Shown here: positions 5,631 to 11,472 of the stretch, one piece after another
Numbering within the stretch: the stretch's first letter is position 1
How the letters are laid out: each line of letters begins with the position of its first letter
Origin: a virus
Reading direction: 5' to 3' (one strand)
Length of the DNA: 33,773 bases
Virus record (IMG/VR): IMGVR_UViG_3300035228_000439
Location: 1-33,773 of that record
Notes under the pieces: generated by a model
Databases searched by the model: none
The model's input: only the letters and a program-made list of their open reading frames with translations
What the model was told of the DNA's origin: nothing
Program-made: the position numbers and the translations under genes

Positions 5631-5915
5631 CTAAACTCTGTTGCTGGTGTACTCTTGCCCTTCGCTTTCGCTGTTGTACCAGAAGTCTTGGTAGTCTTCT
5701 TGCGTGGCGTCACTGATGTTAACGCTTTGATATTCTCCTCTAGTTTTCTTTGAGTAGTTCGTGAGGATGATTTGCTCGCTGACGACTGTCCAACCGATTT
5801 CATCTCCTTCTTGCCAGTTGAGTTCGTTGGTGATTTCTTCTGGGATTTCAATGTAGTAGTCCTCTGTGTCTTTGTACTGTTGTACTTTAGTGATGTACTT
5901 ATTTGATGAATCCAT
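5631..5915 (-). CDS. AbrB/SpoVT-like DNA-binding protein
   Basis: I choose the ATG at 5915 (MDSSNKYITKVQQYKDTE), which has GGAG four bases upstream, inside the last codons of the metalloprotease-like gene. Residues 8-53 match a swapped-hairpin AbrB/MazE-type domain: KVQQY, then DYYIEIPEEITNELNWQEGD with the typical P.E......W..GD turn, then WTV...QIILTN. The remaining 40 residues are acidic and unassigned. Such domains bind DNA as dimers in antitoxins and transition-state regulators; no toxin gene is adjacent, so a phage transcription regulator is more likely. 94 aa. Confidence 0.7.
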   Translation of the reverse strand: MDSSNKYITKVQQYKDTEDYYIEIPEEITNELNWQEGDEIGWTVVSEQIILTNYSKKTRGEYQSVNISDATQEDYQDFWYNSESEGQEYTSNRV

Positions 5916-6597
5916 TGTTCTCCAACCATTCACGTGTCATAGGAGTTGGTTCATAATCCGACCACATTGTTCCTGCTGCACAACTCTGAAGTGCTCGCAA
6001 TGTCATTTCTTCTGTCTTACCTGCCCATGTTGCTTCTTTCTCCCACGGAATTGCACCTGGTTGAAATACATAGGTCCTACGTGCCATCTCTTGCCACAAC
6101 ATTGGTACGCTATCTTCAGGCATAATAATAGCAATCATACTATTATCAATCGTACCTGCCATACAATCCTGCGCTGCATGCCATCCTTCATGACGCATTA
6201 CACTCATGAGTGTACTAGGACGACCCATAAATGCCTTGTTCAAGAAGAAGTTATTACTCACAGTATGATAGACACCACGATGTCCTACAGGGAAATACTT
6301 CTCGTCCGCAAGATATACTCTGACACCGATTTGATTCAGCGACACAATCATATTGTTAAACTCATTAGCAACCGGATAAAAAGAATCCGTATTGTCATAC
6401 TGAGAAGAAACATCTAATAGGGAGAACACTTCATCTACATCATCAGTACACTCTTGAAGGAGCATACATCCCATAGAATGGTTAGTAAAGTATTCATCAT
6501 CTGTAAGAGGATCTGCAATTGCAGGAGTGCCTACATTGGCAGCAAGTGCTACTACAGTACCAACGACAGCATTAATCAGTTTAGTTTGAAAGGGCAT
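5899..6597 (-). CDS. exported zinc metalloprotease-like protein (HEXXH)
   Basis: The 232-aa product starts with a signal-peptide-like segment (basic K6, hydrophobic INAVVGTVVALAANVG, then TPAIADP with an AxA-like cleavage site near residue 28). Residues 136-140 are HEGWH inside VMRHEGWHAAQDCMAG, the HEXXH zinc motif; PWEKEATWAG about 45 residues later could supply a Glu as third ligand. Four or more cysteines might form disulfides outside the cytoplasm. From memory, similar proteins with RHEGWHA.QDCMAGT occur in T4-like cyanophages without known function. Cleaving a host envelope or periplasmic protein is a guess. Its 5' end overlaps the preceding gene by 22 bp. Confidence 0.7.
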   Translation of the reverse strand: MPFQTKLINAVVGTVVALAANVGTPAIADPLTDDEYFTNHSMGCMLLQECTDDVDEVFSLLDVSSQYDNTDSFYPVANEFNNMIVSLNQIGVRVYLADEKYFPVGHRGVYHTVSNNFFLNKAFMGRPSTLMSVMRHEGWHAAQDCMAGTIDNSMIAIIMPEDSVPMLWQEMARRTYVFQPGAIPWEKEATWAGKTEEMTLRALQSCAAGTMWSDYEPTPMTREWLENNGFIK

Positions 6598-6767
6598 AAC
6601 CAGGTGTCATAATCAGTTTGTTCAATTCTACCATCATTATATAAAATGTCAAGGAACTTACTCCAATACTCTTGCTTTGCAGGTATGTTACCGCGTAGTT
6701 CAGGGTGCCATACCTTAATCATCTTTCGGCAGATCCATACTGCCTCCTTCTTTGTTAGGTATTCCAT
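6576..6767 (-). CDS. 63-aa hypothetical protein
   Basis: MEYLTKKEAVWICRKMIKVW... ends CPFKLN; mostly helical, Trp-rich and basic in its N-terminal half. It overlaps the gene upstream by 53 bp and the metalloprotease-like gene downstream by 22 bp in different phases. No motif beyond this. The overlaps are unusually long for this window but the codon pattern looks coding. Confidence 0.65.
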   Translation of the reverse strand: MEYLTKKEAVWICRKMIKVWHPELRGNIPAKQEYWSKFLDILYNDGRIEQTDYDTWLCPFKLN

Positions 6768-6912
6768 AGTTGTGAATAAAATAGAGAAAACTTTTGAGTG
6801 AACGTTTGATACCCAAACTCTGTTTAATCTCCAACCAATCTTGATACTCTTGTTCTAGAGCATCAATTAGGGGAATCTCCACGACAAAGGTCTTTGATTT
6901 TGTTGATGTCAT
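6715..6912 (-). CDS. 65-aa hypothetical protein
   Basis: ATG at 6912 preceded by an AGAAG-type Shine-Dalgarno sequence. The product begins with a beta-like strand (KTFVVEIPL) and then helices (DALEQEYQDWLEIKQ and SLKSFLYFIHNYG). It overlaps the 44-aa gene upstream by 50 bp and the 63-aa gene downstream by 53 bp. If both overlaps are real, this is one of the tightest nests in the window. Function unknown. Confidence 0.6.
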   Translation of the reverse strand: MTSTKSKTFVVEIPLIDALEQEYQDWLEIKQSLGIKRSLKSFLYFIHNYGIPNKEGGSMDLPKDD

Positions 6913-6997
6913 ACAGAATCTTCTCTGCTAGCGCGTGATCTTTCTTGTTTTCCGCTTCCATGTACAACAATATCAATTCTTTGATTTGTTCATCCAT
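6863..6997 (-). CDS. 44-aa helical small protein
   Basis: ATG at 6997, TGA at 6863-6865. The product MDEQIKELILLYMEAENKKD continues as one long amphipathic helix (HALAEKILYDINKIKDL). Its start overlaps the previous stop by 8 bp. The last 50 bp overlap the next gene in another frame. The regular helix pattern and the start overlap support it; no function can be named. Confidence 0.5.
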   Translation of the reverse strand: MDEQIKELILLYMEAENKKDHALAEKILYDINKIKDLCRGDSPN

Positions 6998-7217
6998 ATT
7001 GGAGCGATTTGTAGAGTTCTGCGAGCTCATCTTCGTTGTAAAACAAAGTTTGCTCGTTTATGTAGCCCTCTGGATCCATCCATTCAAACCACTCGTCTGC
7101 AAAATGCAGTGCATCATCAACACGATCATCTGCAATTAATTCACGAAAGCGAGTCATCATCCATTCACAAATGTCATCGCGTTGTTCGGATATCCGAAGA
7201 GCATCAACGTTATTCAT
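6990..7217 (-). CDS. 75-aa acidic hypothetical protein
   Basis: MNNVDALRISEQRDDICEWM..., helical and acidic, with Trp/Phe-rich HFADEWFEWMDPEGY and a C-terminal helix (NEDELAELYKSL). ATGA overlap with the upstream gene. No catalytic motif. It belongs to a co-translated series 7734-6576. Confidence 0.7.
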   Translation of the reverse strand: MNNVDALRISEQRDDICEWMMTRFRELIADDRVDDALHFADEWFEWMDPEGYINEQTLFYNEDELAELYKSLQYG

Positions 7218-7507
7218 AGTTTAATAAGAGTCAGTTTGTTGTTGAGGTGATCATAGGAGACGAATTTAACGTCTTTAGGCAAAGATTGCATCAATGCCTT
7301 GGTAAATTCTAGAGTGTAATGACCATGATAACGCCAGAAGCGTCTGTATTCGTCTGTAAAGGGTTTTGCCTCGGTCGTGACAGGTGTACTGTACTCACCT
7401 CTGCTGTAGTGCGTTGGAAGCGGTTTTAGGAGGGTCTTGATATCTGCTACAATTAATGGAGCAGCATGCTGGGGTTTCGTCTTAGTATATCGGGACAAGT
7501 AAATCAT
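7214..7507 (-). CDS. 97-aa hypothetical protein
   Basis: MIYLSRYTKTKPQHAAPLIV..., with several aromatic/basic patches (DEYRRFWRYHGHYTLEF) and a beta-like C-terminus (VKFVSYDHLNNKLTLIKL). ATG at 7507 overlaps the previous stop by 4 bp (ATGA); its stop overlaps the next start in the same way. I do not recognise the family. Confidence 0.7.
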   Translation of the reverse strand: MIYLSRYTKTKPQHAAPLIVADIKTLLKPLPTHYSRGEYSTPVTTEAKPFTDEYRRFWRYHGHYTLEFTKALMQSLPKDVKFVSYDHLNNKLTLIKL

Positions 7508-7734
7508 TTGACGAAGACCTCTTGAGTTTGTTCTTGGGACAATTGTTGTGCTTGTTTAAGTAGATTACACATATGTGCAACATACTCAACATCCTCTTCA
7601 TTGGGAGTAAATTCATAAGAACCATCCCAATCCACGCTGCCGTCGTCATTAACAGCAGCACCAAACATATAACCGTCATCTTCAATGGCAAATGCATTAC
7701 CATCAGCAACAAGATAAAACAGGGGAGCAGACAT
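7504..7734 (-). CDS. 76-aa acidic hypothetical protein
   Basis: First gene behind the strongest sigma70 promoter of the window. The N-terminus MSAPLFYLVADGNAFAIEDD reads like a beta-meander of a small globular fold; DWDGSYEFTPNEEDVEYVAH leads into a C-terminal helix (MCNLLKQAQQLSQEQ). I see no active-site motif. It is the probable first cistron of the 7734-5205 series, so early expression is likely. Confidence 0.7.
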   Translation of the reverse strand: MSAPLFYLVADGNAFAIEDDGYMFGAAVNDDGSVDWDGSYEFTPNEEDVEYVAHMCNLLKQAQQLSQEQTQEVFVK

Positions 7735-7756
7735 GAGATAAGATCGGATGAACTAC

Positions 7757-7785
7757 AGTATACTATGTATGAAGTGGGTTGTCAA
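7757..7785 (-). promoter_or_regulatory. near-consensus sigma70 promoter
   Basis: On the minus strand TTGACA (7785-7780), a spacer of exactly 17 bp, then TATACT (7762-7757). The next ATG is at 7734. The -35 box overlaps the stop codon region of the gene at 7782-8240. A host-type early promoter for the small-gene series downstream. Confidence 0.75.
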
Positions 7786-8240
7786 CCAGTGTAGGCAGCG
7801 TTACGATAGAGGTAACCACCGGCCCAGTCAGCGTTTTCAAGCATAAACTCACGCTCTTTGATGATTAGCATGTTGAAACGAACACCTTTGGCAGGTGCTT
7901 TAATTGATGCTGGTTTGTATACTTCACCAGTTGTCTTGTTCACGAAAGCATGAACACTACGATTACCACCATCAGTAGTCATCATCACCTTGTGATACTT
8001 ACGACCAGTATCAACAGTAAACTGATACGTACCAATGTTACGCTTCAGGTCCGCAATCTTCTGCTCATGATACTCTCTGTCCACAGCAGATGCCAGGAAG
8101 AACTCTTGGCGACGAATGCTCTCTTTAACAAAGTCCTGCTCAAGTGCTTGACACAGCGCAAATGTATGACCTAAGATCGCTTGTGCGATGTCGTTACGTG
8201 CCTCAGCAGATGCAGCGTAGTCAGCGAAGGTGGTGGTCAC
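7782..8240 (-). CDS. 152-aa conserved cyanophage hypothetical protein
   Basis: GTG at 8240 is the start, preceded by AAAGGAAACC. The N-terminal two-thirds are helical (FADYAASAEARNDIAQAIL and ALEQDFVKESIRRQEFFLA). The C-terminal part is conserved-looking: RKYHKVMMTTDGGNRSVHAFV, TGEVYKPASIKAPAKGVRFN and ADWAGGYLYR. I recall cyanophage and cyanobacterial proteins with VHSFVD..TGDVYKPAS...PAKGVRYN and ADWAGGYLY; their function is unknown. Codon use is more GC-rich than average for the window. Confidence 0.75.
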   Translation of the reverse strand: MTTTFADYAASAEARNDIAQAILGHTFALCQALEQDFVKESIRRQEFFLASAVDREYHEQKIADLKRNIGTYQFTVDTGRKYHKVMMTTDGGNRSVHAFVNKTTGEVYKPASIKAPAKGVRFNMLIIKEREFMLENADWAGGYLYRNAAYTG

Positions 8241-8262
8241 AGTGGTGGTTTCCTTTGGTATG

Positions 8263-8273
8263 AATATAGTATA
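8263..8273 (-). promoter_or_regulatory. -10-like TATACTATATT upstream of the 152-aa gene
   Basis: Overlapping TATACT (8273-8268) and TATATT (8268-8263) on the minus strand, about 25-30 bp before the GTG at 8240; no clear -35 is visible. Confidence 0.4.
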
Positions 8274-8280
8274 GGCTGGA

Positions 8281-8415
8281 TCAGAGCAGATCCAATGCCT
8301 CCTGTGACAGTTCTTCAGTTGGCATGTCCTTGTTAAAGTCCATGGTCATGTCATCATTGATCTCGTCAATTTGCTCTAGGAGCCAACGATCAAGCATTAC
8401 TTCGGAAATAGACAT
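8281..8415 (-). CDS. 44-aa acidic small protein
   Basis: ATG at 8415 shares a base with the preceding stop (TAATG). Product MSISEVMLDRWLLEQIDEIN..., with many Met/Asp/Glu and ending EALDLL; probably helical throughout. Last of six very small overlapping genes that begin at 9170. Function unknown. Confidence 0.6.
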   Translation of the reverse strand: MSISEVMLDRWLLEQIDEINDDMTMDFNKDMPTEELSQEALDLL

Positions 8416-8561
8416 TAGTTAAAATTAATAGTTAGTTGTTCAAATTCAAGATGATCACAACATGTGTCATCATCATGTAGATCAATCATGTCAGTGTCAA
8501 CATGACTGAAGAGTTTGTTAAAGAGATCATCAACGAACTCTTTGTTGGATTGTTGAGTCAT
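8415..8561 (-). CDS. 48-aa acidic small protein with CC pair
   Basis: MTQQSNKEFVDDLFNKLFSH... then an Asp/His-rich segment (DMIDLHDDDTCCDHLEFE) that could bind a metal. ATG at 8561 lies 32 bp inside the preceding membrane-protein gene. TAA overlaps the next ATG. Confidence 0.6.
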   Translation of the reverse strand: MTQQSNKEFVDDLFNKLFSHVDTDMIDLHDDDTCCDHLEFEQLTINFN

Positions 8562-8658
8562 AGTAGTTCATCATTTTAGAATCACGATGAGCAAGAAACA
8601 TTAAGTAAGAAACAATAGCAAATGTTACACAGATGCCTGCAAGCGTGTAACGTATCAT
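8530..8658 (-). CDS. 42-aa single-pass membrane protein
   Basis: ATG at 8658 overlaps the previous stop (TGATG-type). Residues 5-23 (TLAGICVTFAIVSYLMFLA) are a clean transmembrane segment, preceded by MIRY and followed by a charged tail (HRDSKMMNYYDS...RVR). Small phage membrane proteins often act on the host envelope or on superinfection, but nothing here shows which. Confidence 0.6.
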   Translation of the reverse strand: MIRYTLAGICVTFAIVSYLMFLAHRDSKMMNYYDSTIQQRVR

Positions 8659-8816
8659 TGGTTATTCTCGCCAAACATTTCGTTGAATAAGTTGCGACCA
8701 TCGTAGTCCATGTTACGCTCACGATTGGCATATGCTTCCATACGTTGGCGAGCAGTGTACTTATCAACACTGTAGGGCAAGTAGAGCATTGTACCGTTGG
8801 GGAGTTGCGTGAGCAT
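8655..8816 (-). CDS. 53-aa hypothetical protein
   Basis: ATG at 8816, 23 bp after a TATAAT element. Product MLTQLPNGTMLYLPYSVDKY... then a helical, Arg/Asn-rich half (TARQRMEAYANRERNMDYDG) ending GENNQ. Compact and conserved-looking, but no family known to me. Confidence 0.6.
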   Translation of the reverse strand: MLTQLPNGTMLYLPYSVDKYTARQRMEAYANRERNMDYDGRNLFNEMFGENNQ

Positions 8817-8838
8817 GGTGTTGGTTGCTTATGTGCTT

Positions 8839-8880
8839 ATTATAGGGTCATTCCTCCACCTGAAGCGCGTACCTGTGCCA
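8839..8880 (-). promoter_or_regulatory. promoter-like TGGCACA-N29-TATAAT
   Basis: TGGCACA (8880-8874) and TATAAT (8844-8839) on the minus strand, 29 bp apart, as at 1967-2008. Here the first box lies inside the coding sequence of the 54-aa gene upstream, which makes the repeated spacing more notable. Confidence 0.5.
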
Positions 8881-9012
8881 CTTCTCTAAGTGGTCATACA
8901 GAAACGCATCATCAACATGCTTATGGTATACATGGTCTTTAGGATACTTCATCATCATATCCATTACAAATTTCATTTGTTCCGCAGTAAACGGAACTCT
9001 TACAATATTCAT
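8848..9012 (-). CDS. 54-aa hypothetical protein
   Basis: ATG at 9012 overlaps the preceding stop by 4 bp (ATGA). Product MNIVRVPFTAEQMKFVMDMM... with an Asp/His-rich middle (DHVYHKHVDDAFLYDHLE). N-terminal beta strand then helices; no recognised domain. Confidence 0.65.
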   Translation of the reverse strand: MNIVRVPFTAEQMKFVMDMMMKYPKDHVYHKHVDDAFLYDHLEKWHRYALQVEE

Positions 9013-9170
9013 TCTCCTAATACAGGGATAACATCTACAGTACTCACATTAGGATCTTCTTGAATGTTCTTCACCAAATGCAATACATCAGCATCATTAA
9101 ACAAGACAACAGATTGCCTGCTGCTATATCCTTTCTGCTTACGCTTCCACCATTCAACACGATATTTCAC
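9009..9170 (-). CDS. 53-aa basic small protein (GTG start)
   Basis: GTG at 9170 gives a 4-bp GTGA overlap with the preceding stop, which supports this unusual start. Product MKYRVEWWKRKQKGYSSRQS... then NDADALHLVKNIQEDPNVSTVDV; basic front, beta-alpha-beta feel. Function unknown. Confidence 0.6.
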   Translation of the reverse strand: MKYRVEWWKRKQKGYSSRQSVVLFNDADVLHLVKNIQEDPNVSTVDVIPVLGE

Positions 9171-9505
9171 AATGAAGATCCTCGCTGGAATTTAGTAACG
9201 TCACCAAGAGTAATATGAGCAGCATAACCATACGAGGTGCTGCCATCATCGTTGTATACAGGATCCTCTTGCTTGATATCTTTTCTATAGTATGCATCAG
9301 TGTTAAAATCTTGATCAAGTGACATCAAGCATCTCAACTCTTCTGCACGATTTGCTACTCTACCATGCACATCAATCACATCCTGGATACAAGATATAAT
9401 CTCTTCATACGCTTGTCGTGCTGATACTTTATCATCTTGGAGATAATCATCAATCGCATCTTGCATACGAAATTTGCGTTGGTGCTCATAAGATCCTTCT
9501 TGCAT
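9167..9505 (-). CDS. 112-aa hypothetical protein
   Basis: ATG at 9505 shares one base with the stop of the preceding gene (TAATG); a longer in-frame form from 9562 would lie wholly within that gene and is rejected. The product MQEGSYEHQRKFRMQDAIDD... is helical up to about residue 65 (coiled-coil-like DVIDVHGRVANRAEELRCLM), followed by an acidic, Tyr-rich segment (DPVYNDDGSTSYGYAAHI). No known domain. Confidence 0.7.
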   Translation of the reverse strand: MQEGSYEHQRKFRMQDAIDDYLQDDKVSARQAYEEIISCIQDVIDVHGRVANRAEELRCLMSLDQDFNTDAYYRKDIKQEDPVYNDDGSTSYGYAAHITLGDVTKFQRGSSL

Positions 9506-9696
9506 TAGTTGAACTCCTGTTGACGACGTTGTTGTAGGTATTGAAGAATGTCTTCTCTCCACTCCATTAATTCATTGAAACATTCTTGATTGTGAGCACA
9601 TGACCGAAGTCTATTGTCAGGCTTCAATATACTCTCGTAAAACAAACCGAATGCATCCTTACGCTTTTGCTGCTTCAAATCATAATACTCAGACAT
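9505..9696 (-). CDS. 63-aa hypothetical protein
   Basis: MSEYYDLKQQKRKDAFGLFY..., helical, ending in a Gln/Arg-rich tail (LQQRRQQEFN), with two cysteines (RSCAHNQECF). It follows a gap with two -10-like elements and starts a new series after the hairpin at 9734-9754. Confidence 0.7.
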   Translation of the reverse strand: MSEYYDLKQQKRKDAFGLFYESILKPDNRLRSCAHNQECFNELMEWREDILQYLQQRRQQEFN

Positions 9697-9709
9697 GAAT
9701 CATACTTTC

Positions 9710-9728
9710 AGTATACAATGTAATTATA
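9710..9728 (-). promoter_or_regulatory. -10-like elements TATAAT and TATACT
   Basis: TATAAT (9728-9723) and TATACT (9715-9710) on the minus strand lie 14-32 bp before the ATG at 9696. Neither has an obvious -35. Two overlapping promoters are possible. Confidence 0.4.
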
Positions 9729-9733
9729 CCACA

Positions 9734-9754
9734 ACTCAATTCAAAAAATTGAGT
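9734..9754 (-). terminator. hairpin at the end of the 105-aa gene
   Basis: Perfect 8-bp arms ACTCAATT/AATTGAGT with a 5-base loop, overlapping the stop codon at 9736. AT-rich and with no clear downstream T run on the minus strand, so it may be a weak terminator or a processing hairpin. Confidence 0.4.
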
Positions 9755-10053
9755 ATTGATGGTCTAAATGGTTTGAGTATCTGCATAGCAGTATAATCTC
9801 TGGTATCATTTATGTCTACCTCAGCACCTACCTTATTTGAGTTGATGGGGGCATGGTAAGTGTGCGTAGTGCTTCTCTTCGTTCGCTTGAACTTGATGAA
9901 TCCCCAGATGGTACGAATAGGACTATCAGTAGTATAAGCGTAACTTTTAGTGTCACAAAGCCATACAGCAACCACATTACGTTTGAAATCCTGACAATCA
10001 TAGTAATAGTGCTCGGGTGCTTTATGTGGAAAATCAGAGGGTAGTTCTATCAT
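9736..10053 (-). CDS. 105-aa conserved cyanophage hypothetical protein
   Basis: I take ATG 10053 (MIELPSDFPHKAPEHYYYD), which overlaps the upstream stop as TGATG; the slightly longer frame needs a TTG. Middle motifs YDCQDFKRNVVAVWL and RTIWGFIKFK, then HTYHAPINSNKVGAEVDIND and DYTAMQI. I recall a widespread cyanophage family with IWGFYN.K...YH.PIN....G..VDI..T..YSAM, of unknown function; this copy carries a longer basic loop (KRTKRSTT). Confidence 0.75.
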   Translation of the reverse strand: MIELPSDFPHKAPEHYYYDCQDFKRNVVAVWLCDTKSYAYTTDSPIRTIWGFIKFKRTKRSTTHTYHAPINSNKVGAEVDINDTRDYTAMQILKPFRPSILNFLN

Positions 10054-10307
10054 CAACCCACTGCCATCGGAGCATACTCAGAGCGTGGCATCTGCTCAAC
10101 GTTGTAGTTAGTTACCTCAGCACCGTTAGCAATACGCTCTGCCCACTCATTCTTAGCGGTGAGCATGGTCACAGTGCTGTAAGACTTGAGACCGTTGGAG
10201 TTGAAGGTGACACGCTTCTGGAAACGCTTGACGATCACGCCGTCCTCTTCAGCGATGAATGCCTCAGGAAAGAAATCAACGGTGGTGACGAGTGTGGTGA
10301 GTTGCAT
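10053..10307 (-). CDS. 84-aa hypothetical protein
   Basis: ATG at 10307 with AAAGGAAC upstream is preferred; the in-frame ATG at 10415 would overlap the neighbouring gene and lacks support. Product MQLTTLVTTVDFFPEAFIAE... contains GVIVKRFQKRVTFNSNGLKS and AKNEWAERIANGAEVTNYNV. Mixed alpha/beta, no known motif. A TATATT element sits 25 bp upstream and its stop overlaps the next start. Confidence 0.65.
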   Translation of the reverse strand: MQLTTLVTTVDFFPEAFIAEEDGVIVKRFQKRVTFNSNGLKSYSTVTMLTAKNEWAERIANGAEVTNYNVEQMPRSEYAPMAVG

Positions 10308-10331
10308 GTGGTGTGTTCCTTTGACTCTCCT

Positions 10332-10337
10332 AATATA
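10332..10337 (-). promoter_or_regulatory. -10-like TATATT before the 84-aa gene
   Basis: TATATT on the minus strand in the 79-bp gap 10308-10386, followed by AGGAGAGTC and an AAAGGAAC ribosome binding site. No strong -35. Confidence 0.35.
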
Positions 10338-10386
10338 CACGGTTATGGGGTGCTGTGCGCGTTTGGTGGACAGTTCAGCAACTGGT

Positions 10387-10581
10387 TCATTCAAAAACTG
10401 GTATGATTCGTTCACGCATTTCTTTTAACTGCTGTGGATCATTACCATACTCACCCATATTCATGAGAACGCAATCAATGTACCGTAAATTATTACGTTG
10501 AGCATCAAGGACAAAGGAATCACAATACCTTAAGATATCTTGGGGTACTTCTAATTGCTGATAGTCGTAATCAATAGTCAT
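10387..10581 (-). CDS. 64-aa hypothetical protein
   Basis: ATG at 10581 (MTIDYDYQQLEVPQDILRYC) lies 11 bp inside the end of the preceding gene; the longer frame up to 10647 is a shadow of that gene. Acidic and helical, ending KEMRERIIPVFE. It probably depends on translational coupling to the PD-(D/E)xK-like gene. Confidence 0.65.
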   Translation of the reverse strand: MTIDYDYQQLEVPQDILRYCDSFVLDAQRNNLRYIDCVLMNMGEYGNDPQQLKEMRERIIPVFE

Positions 10582-11173
10582 AATTAATAAGTTTTTTGTA
10601 AAATGGATCACATATTTTGTATTGACCTTTAATGTGACTCTTACCAATAAGATCTTTATTGATATAGTGTACAGTCAATGATGGATGATCAATCCAGTCT
10701 TTATATGACCATGATGCAGATCGTACATATTGATTGCCTCCCTCTTCACATTTCTTTCGTATTTGTGAATCAAGTTTATGTGCTACTGCATCAATAGTAA
10801 ACTCTACAACGTAATGTAGTATGCCATGAACAAACAAACCATGAATAATAGGAAGATTGACATCAGTATCCTTGTCATATCTTGCTCTAGTATAATCATT
10901 GAAGCACCCGCTACCATTGGTAGTCTTATTAGTGTAGTTCTTTGGTTTAATCTCTTTCTCTATGTTAGTCCCGATTTGGATTGCATCTCTGCCAAGCTTA
11001 CCAGGAAGAGGGTTACATCCAGCAACACGAGCAACAATATGCTCACGCAAAGTGGAGCTATTAGAGTCGTTGATGTAGACTTCATACAATTCCTCAAAAA
11101 GATCACATTCTGTTTGTGTGGGATGACCTAGTGCTCGGTCAGTTGCAAGTGAAATTAATTGCTCGGAGAACAT
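10571..11173 (-). CDS. possible PD-(D/E)xK-type protein (200 aa)
   Basis: I prefer ATG 11173 (MFSEQLISLATDRALGHPTQ), because a near-consensus promoter lies inside the longer frame that starts at GTG 11230. Residues 60-78 (LGRDAIQIGTNIEKEIKPKN) show D63 and E74-x-K76, the spacing of a PD-(D/E)xK nuclease core. They are followed by a Gly-rich turn (NGSGCFNDYTRARYDKD) and a beta strand (LFVHGILHYVVEF). I recall phage proteins with ELKPKN...L.G.GNFTDFT...VSGF..G.L.YV.EF. A nuclease role, for example in host DNA breakdown or replication, is inference. The C-terminal 60 residues are basic. Confidence 0.6.
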   Translation of the reverse strand: MFSEQLISLATDRALGHPTQTECDLFEELYEVYINDSNSSTLREHIVARVAGCNPLPGKLGRDAIQIGTNIEKEIKPKNYTNKTTNGSGCFNDYTRARYDKDTDVNLPIIHGLFVHGILHYVVEFTIDAVAHKLDSQIRKKCEEGGNQYVRSASWSYKDWIDHPSLTVHYINKDLIGKSHIKGQYKICDPFYKKLINYDY

Positions 11174-11195
11174 TGGATTGATGGACAACTCACAT

Positions 11196-11224
11196 AGTAT
11201 GGCACATGTGTTTGAATATGTCAA
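11196..11224 (-). promoter_or_regulatory. near-consensus sigma70 promoter
   Basis: TTGACA (11224-11219), a 17-bp spacer and CATACT (11201-11196) on the minus strand, 23 bp before ATG 11173. A perfect GTCAC-T-GTGAC palindrome (11226-11236) abuts the -35 box and could be an operator. Confidence 0.6.
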
Positions 11225-11241
11225 GGTCACTGTGACAGTTA

Positions 11242-11469
11242 TTAATCGTCCACCGCATCAACCGACTCAATATCGCACACTGGCACTTCATGCTCGCCAC
11301 CAATCATGTACCAGTGCATTAACTGTCCATGATATTCAGGATGTGCAACGTATTGTGTAGTATACTCACGTTCACCACAATACAACAACTCACTCTCGGG
11401 AATACAATGCTCTTTCAACATTGCTTGCAGTTGCATATGCTGCAATTCTACTTTTGATGGTACTTTCAT
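11242..11469 (-). CDS. 75-aa hypothetical protein
   Basis: MKVPSKVELQHMQLQAMLKE..., an N-terminal helix then a beta-rich, His-containing segment (YCGEREYTTQYVAHPEYHGQ, LMHWYMIGGEH) and an acidic tail. Starts 3 bp after the upstream stop at 11473. No function recognised. It marks the change from virion genes to the small-gene series. Confidence 0.65.
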   Translation of the reverse strand: MKVPSKVELQHMQLQAMLKEHCIPESELLYCGEREYTTQYVAHPEYHGQLMHWYMIGGEHEVPVCDIESVDAVDD

Positions 11470-11472
11470 ACA

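Noticed and set aside
5441-5929. 162-codon frame starting at ATG 5929
   Set aside because: Its first two thirds lie in a different phase over the AbrB-like gene and have a low-complexity Ser/Thr/Lys composition typical of a shadow frame; only the Cys/His-rich end is kept.
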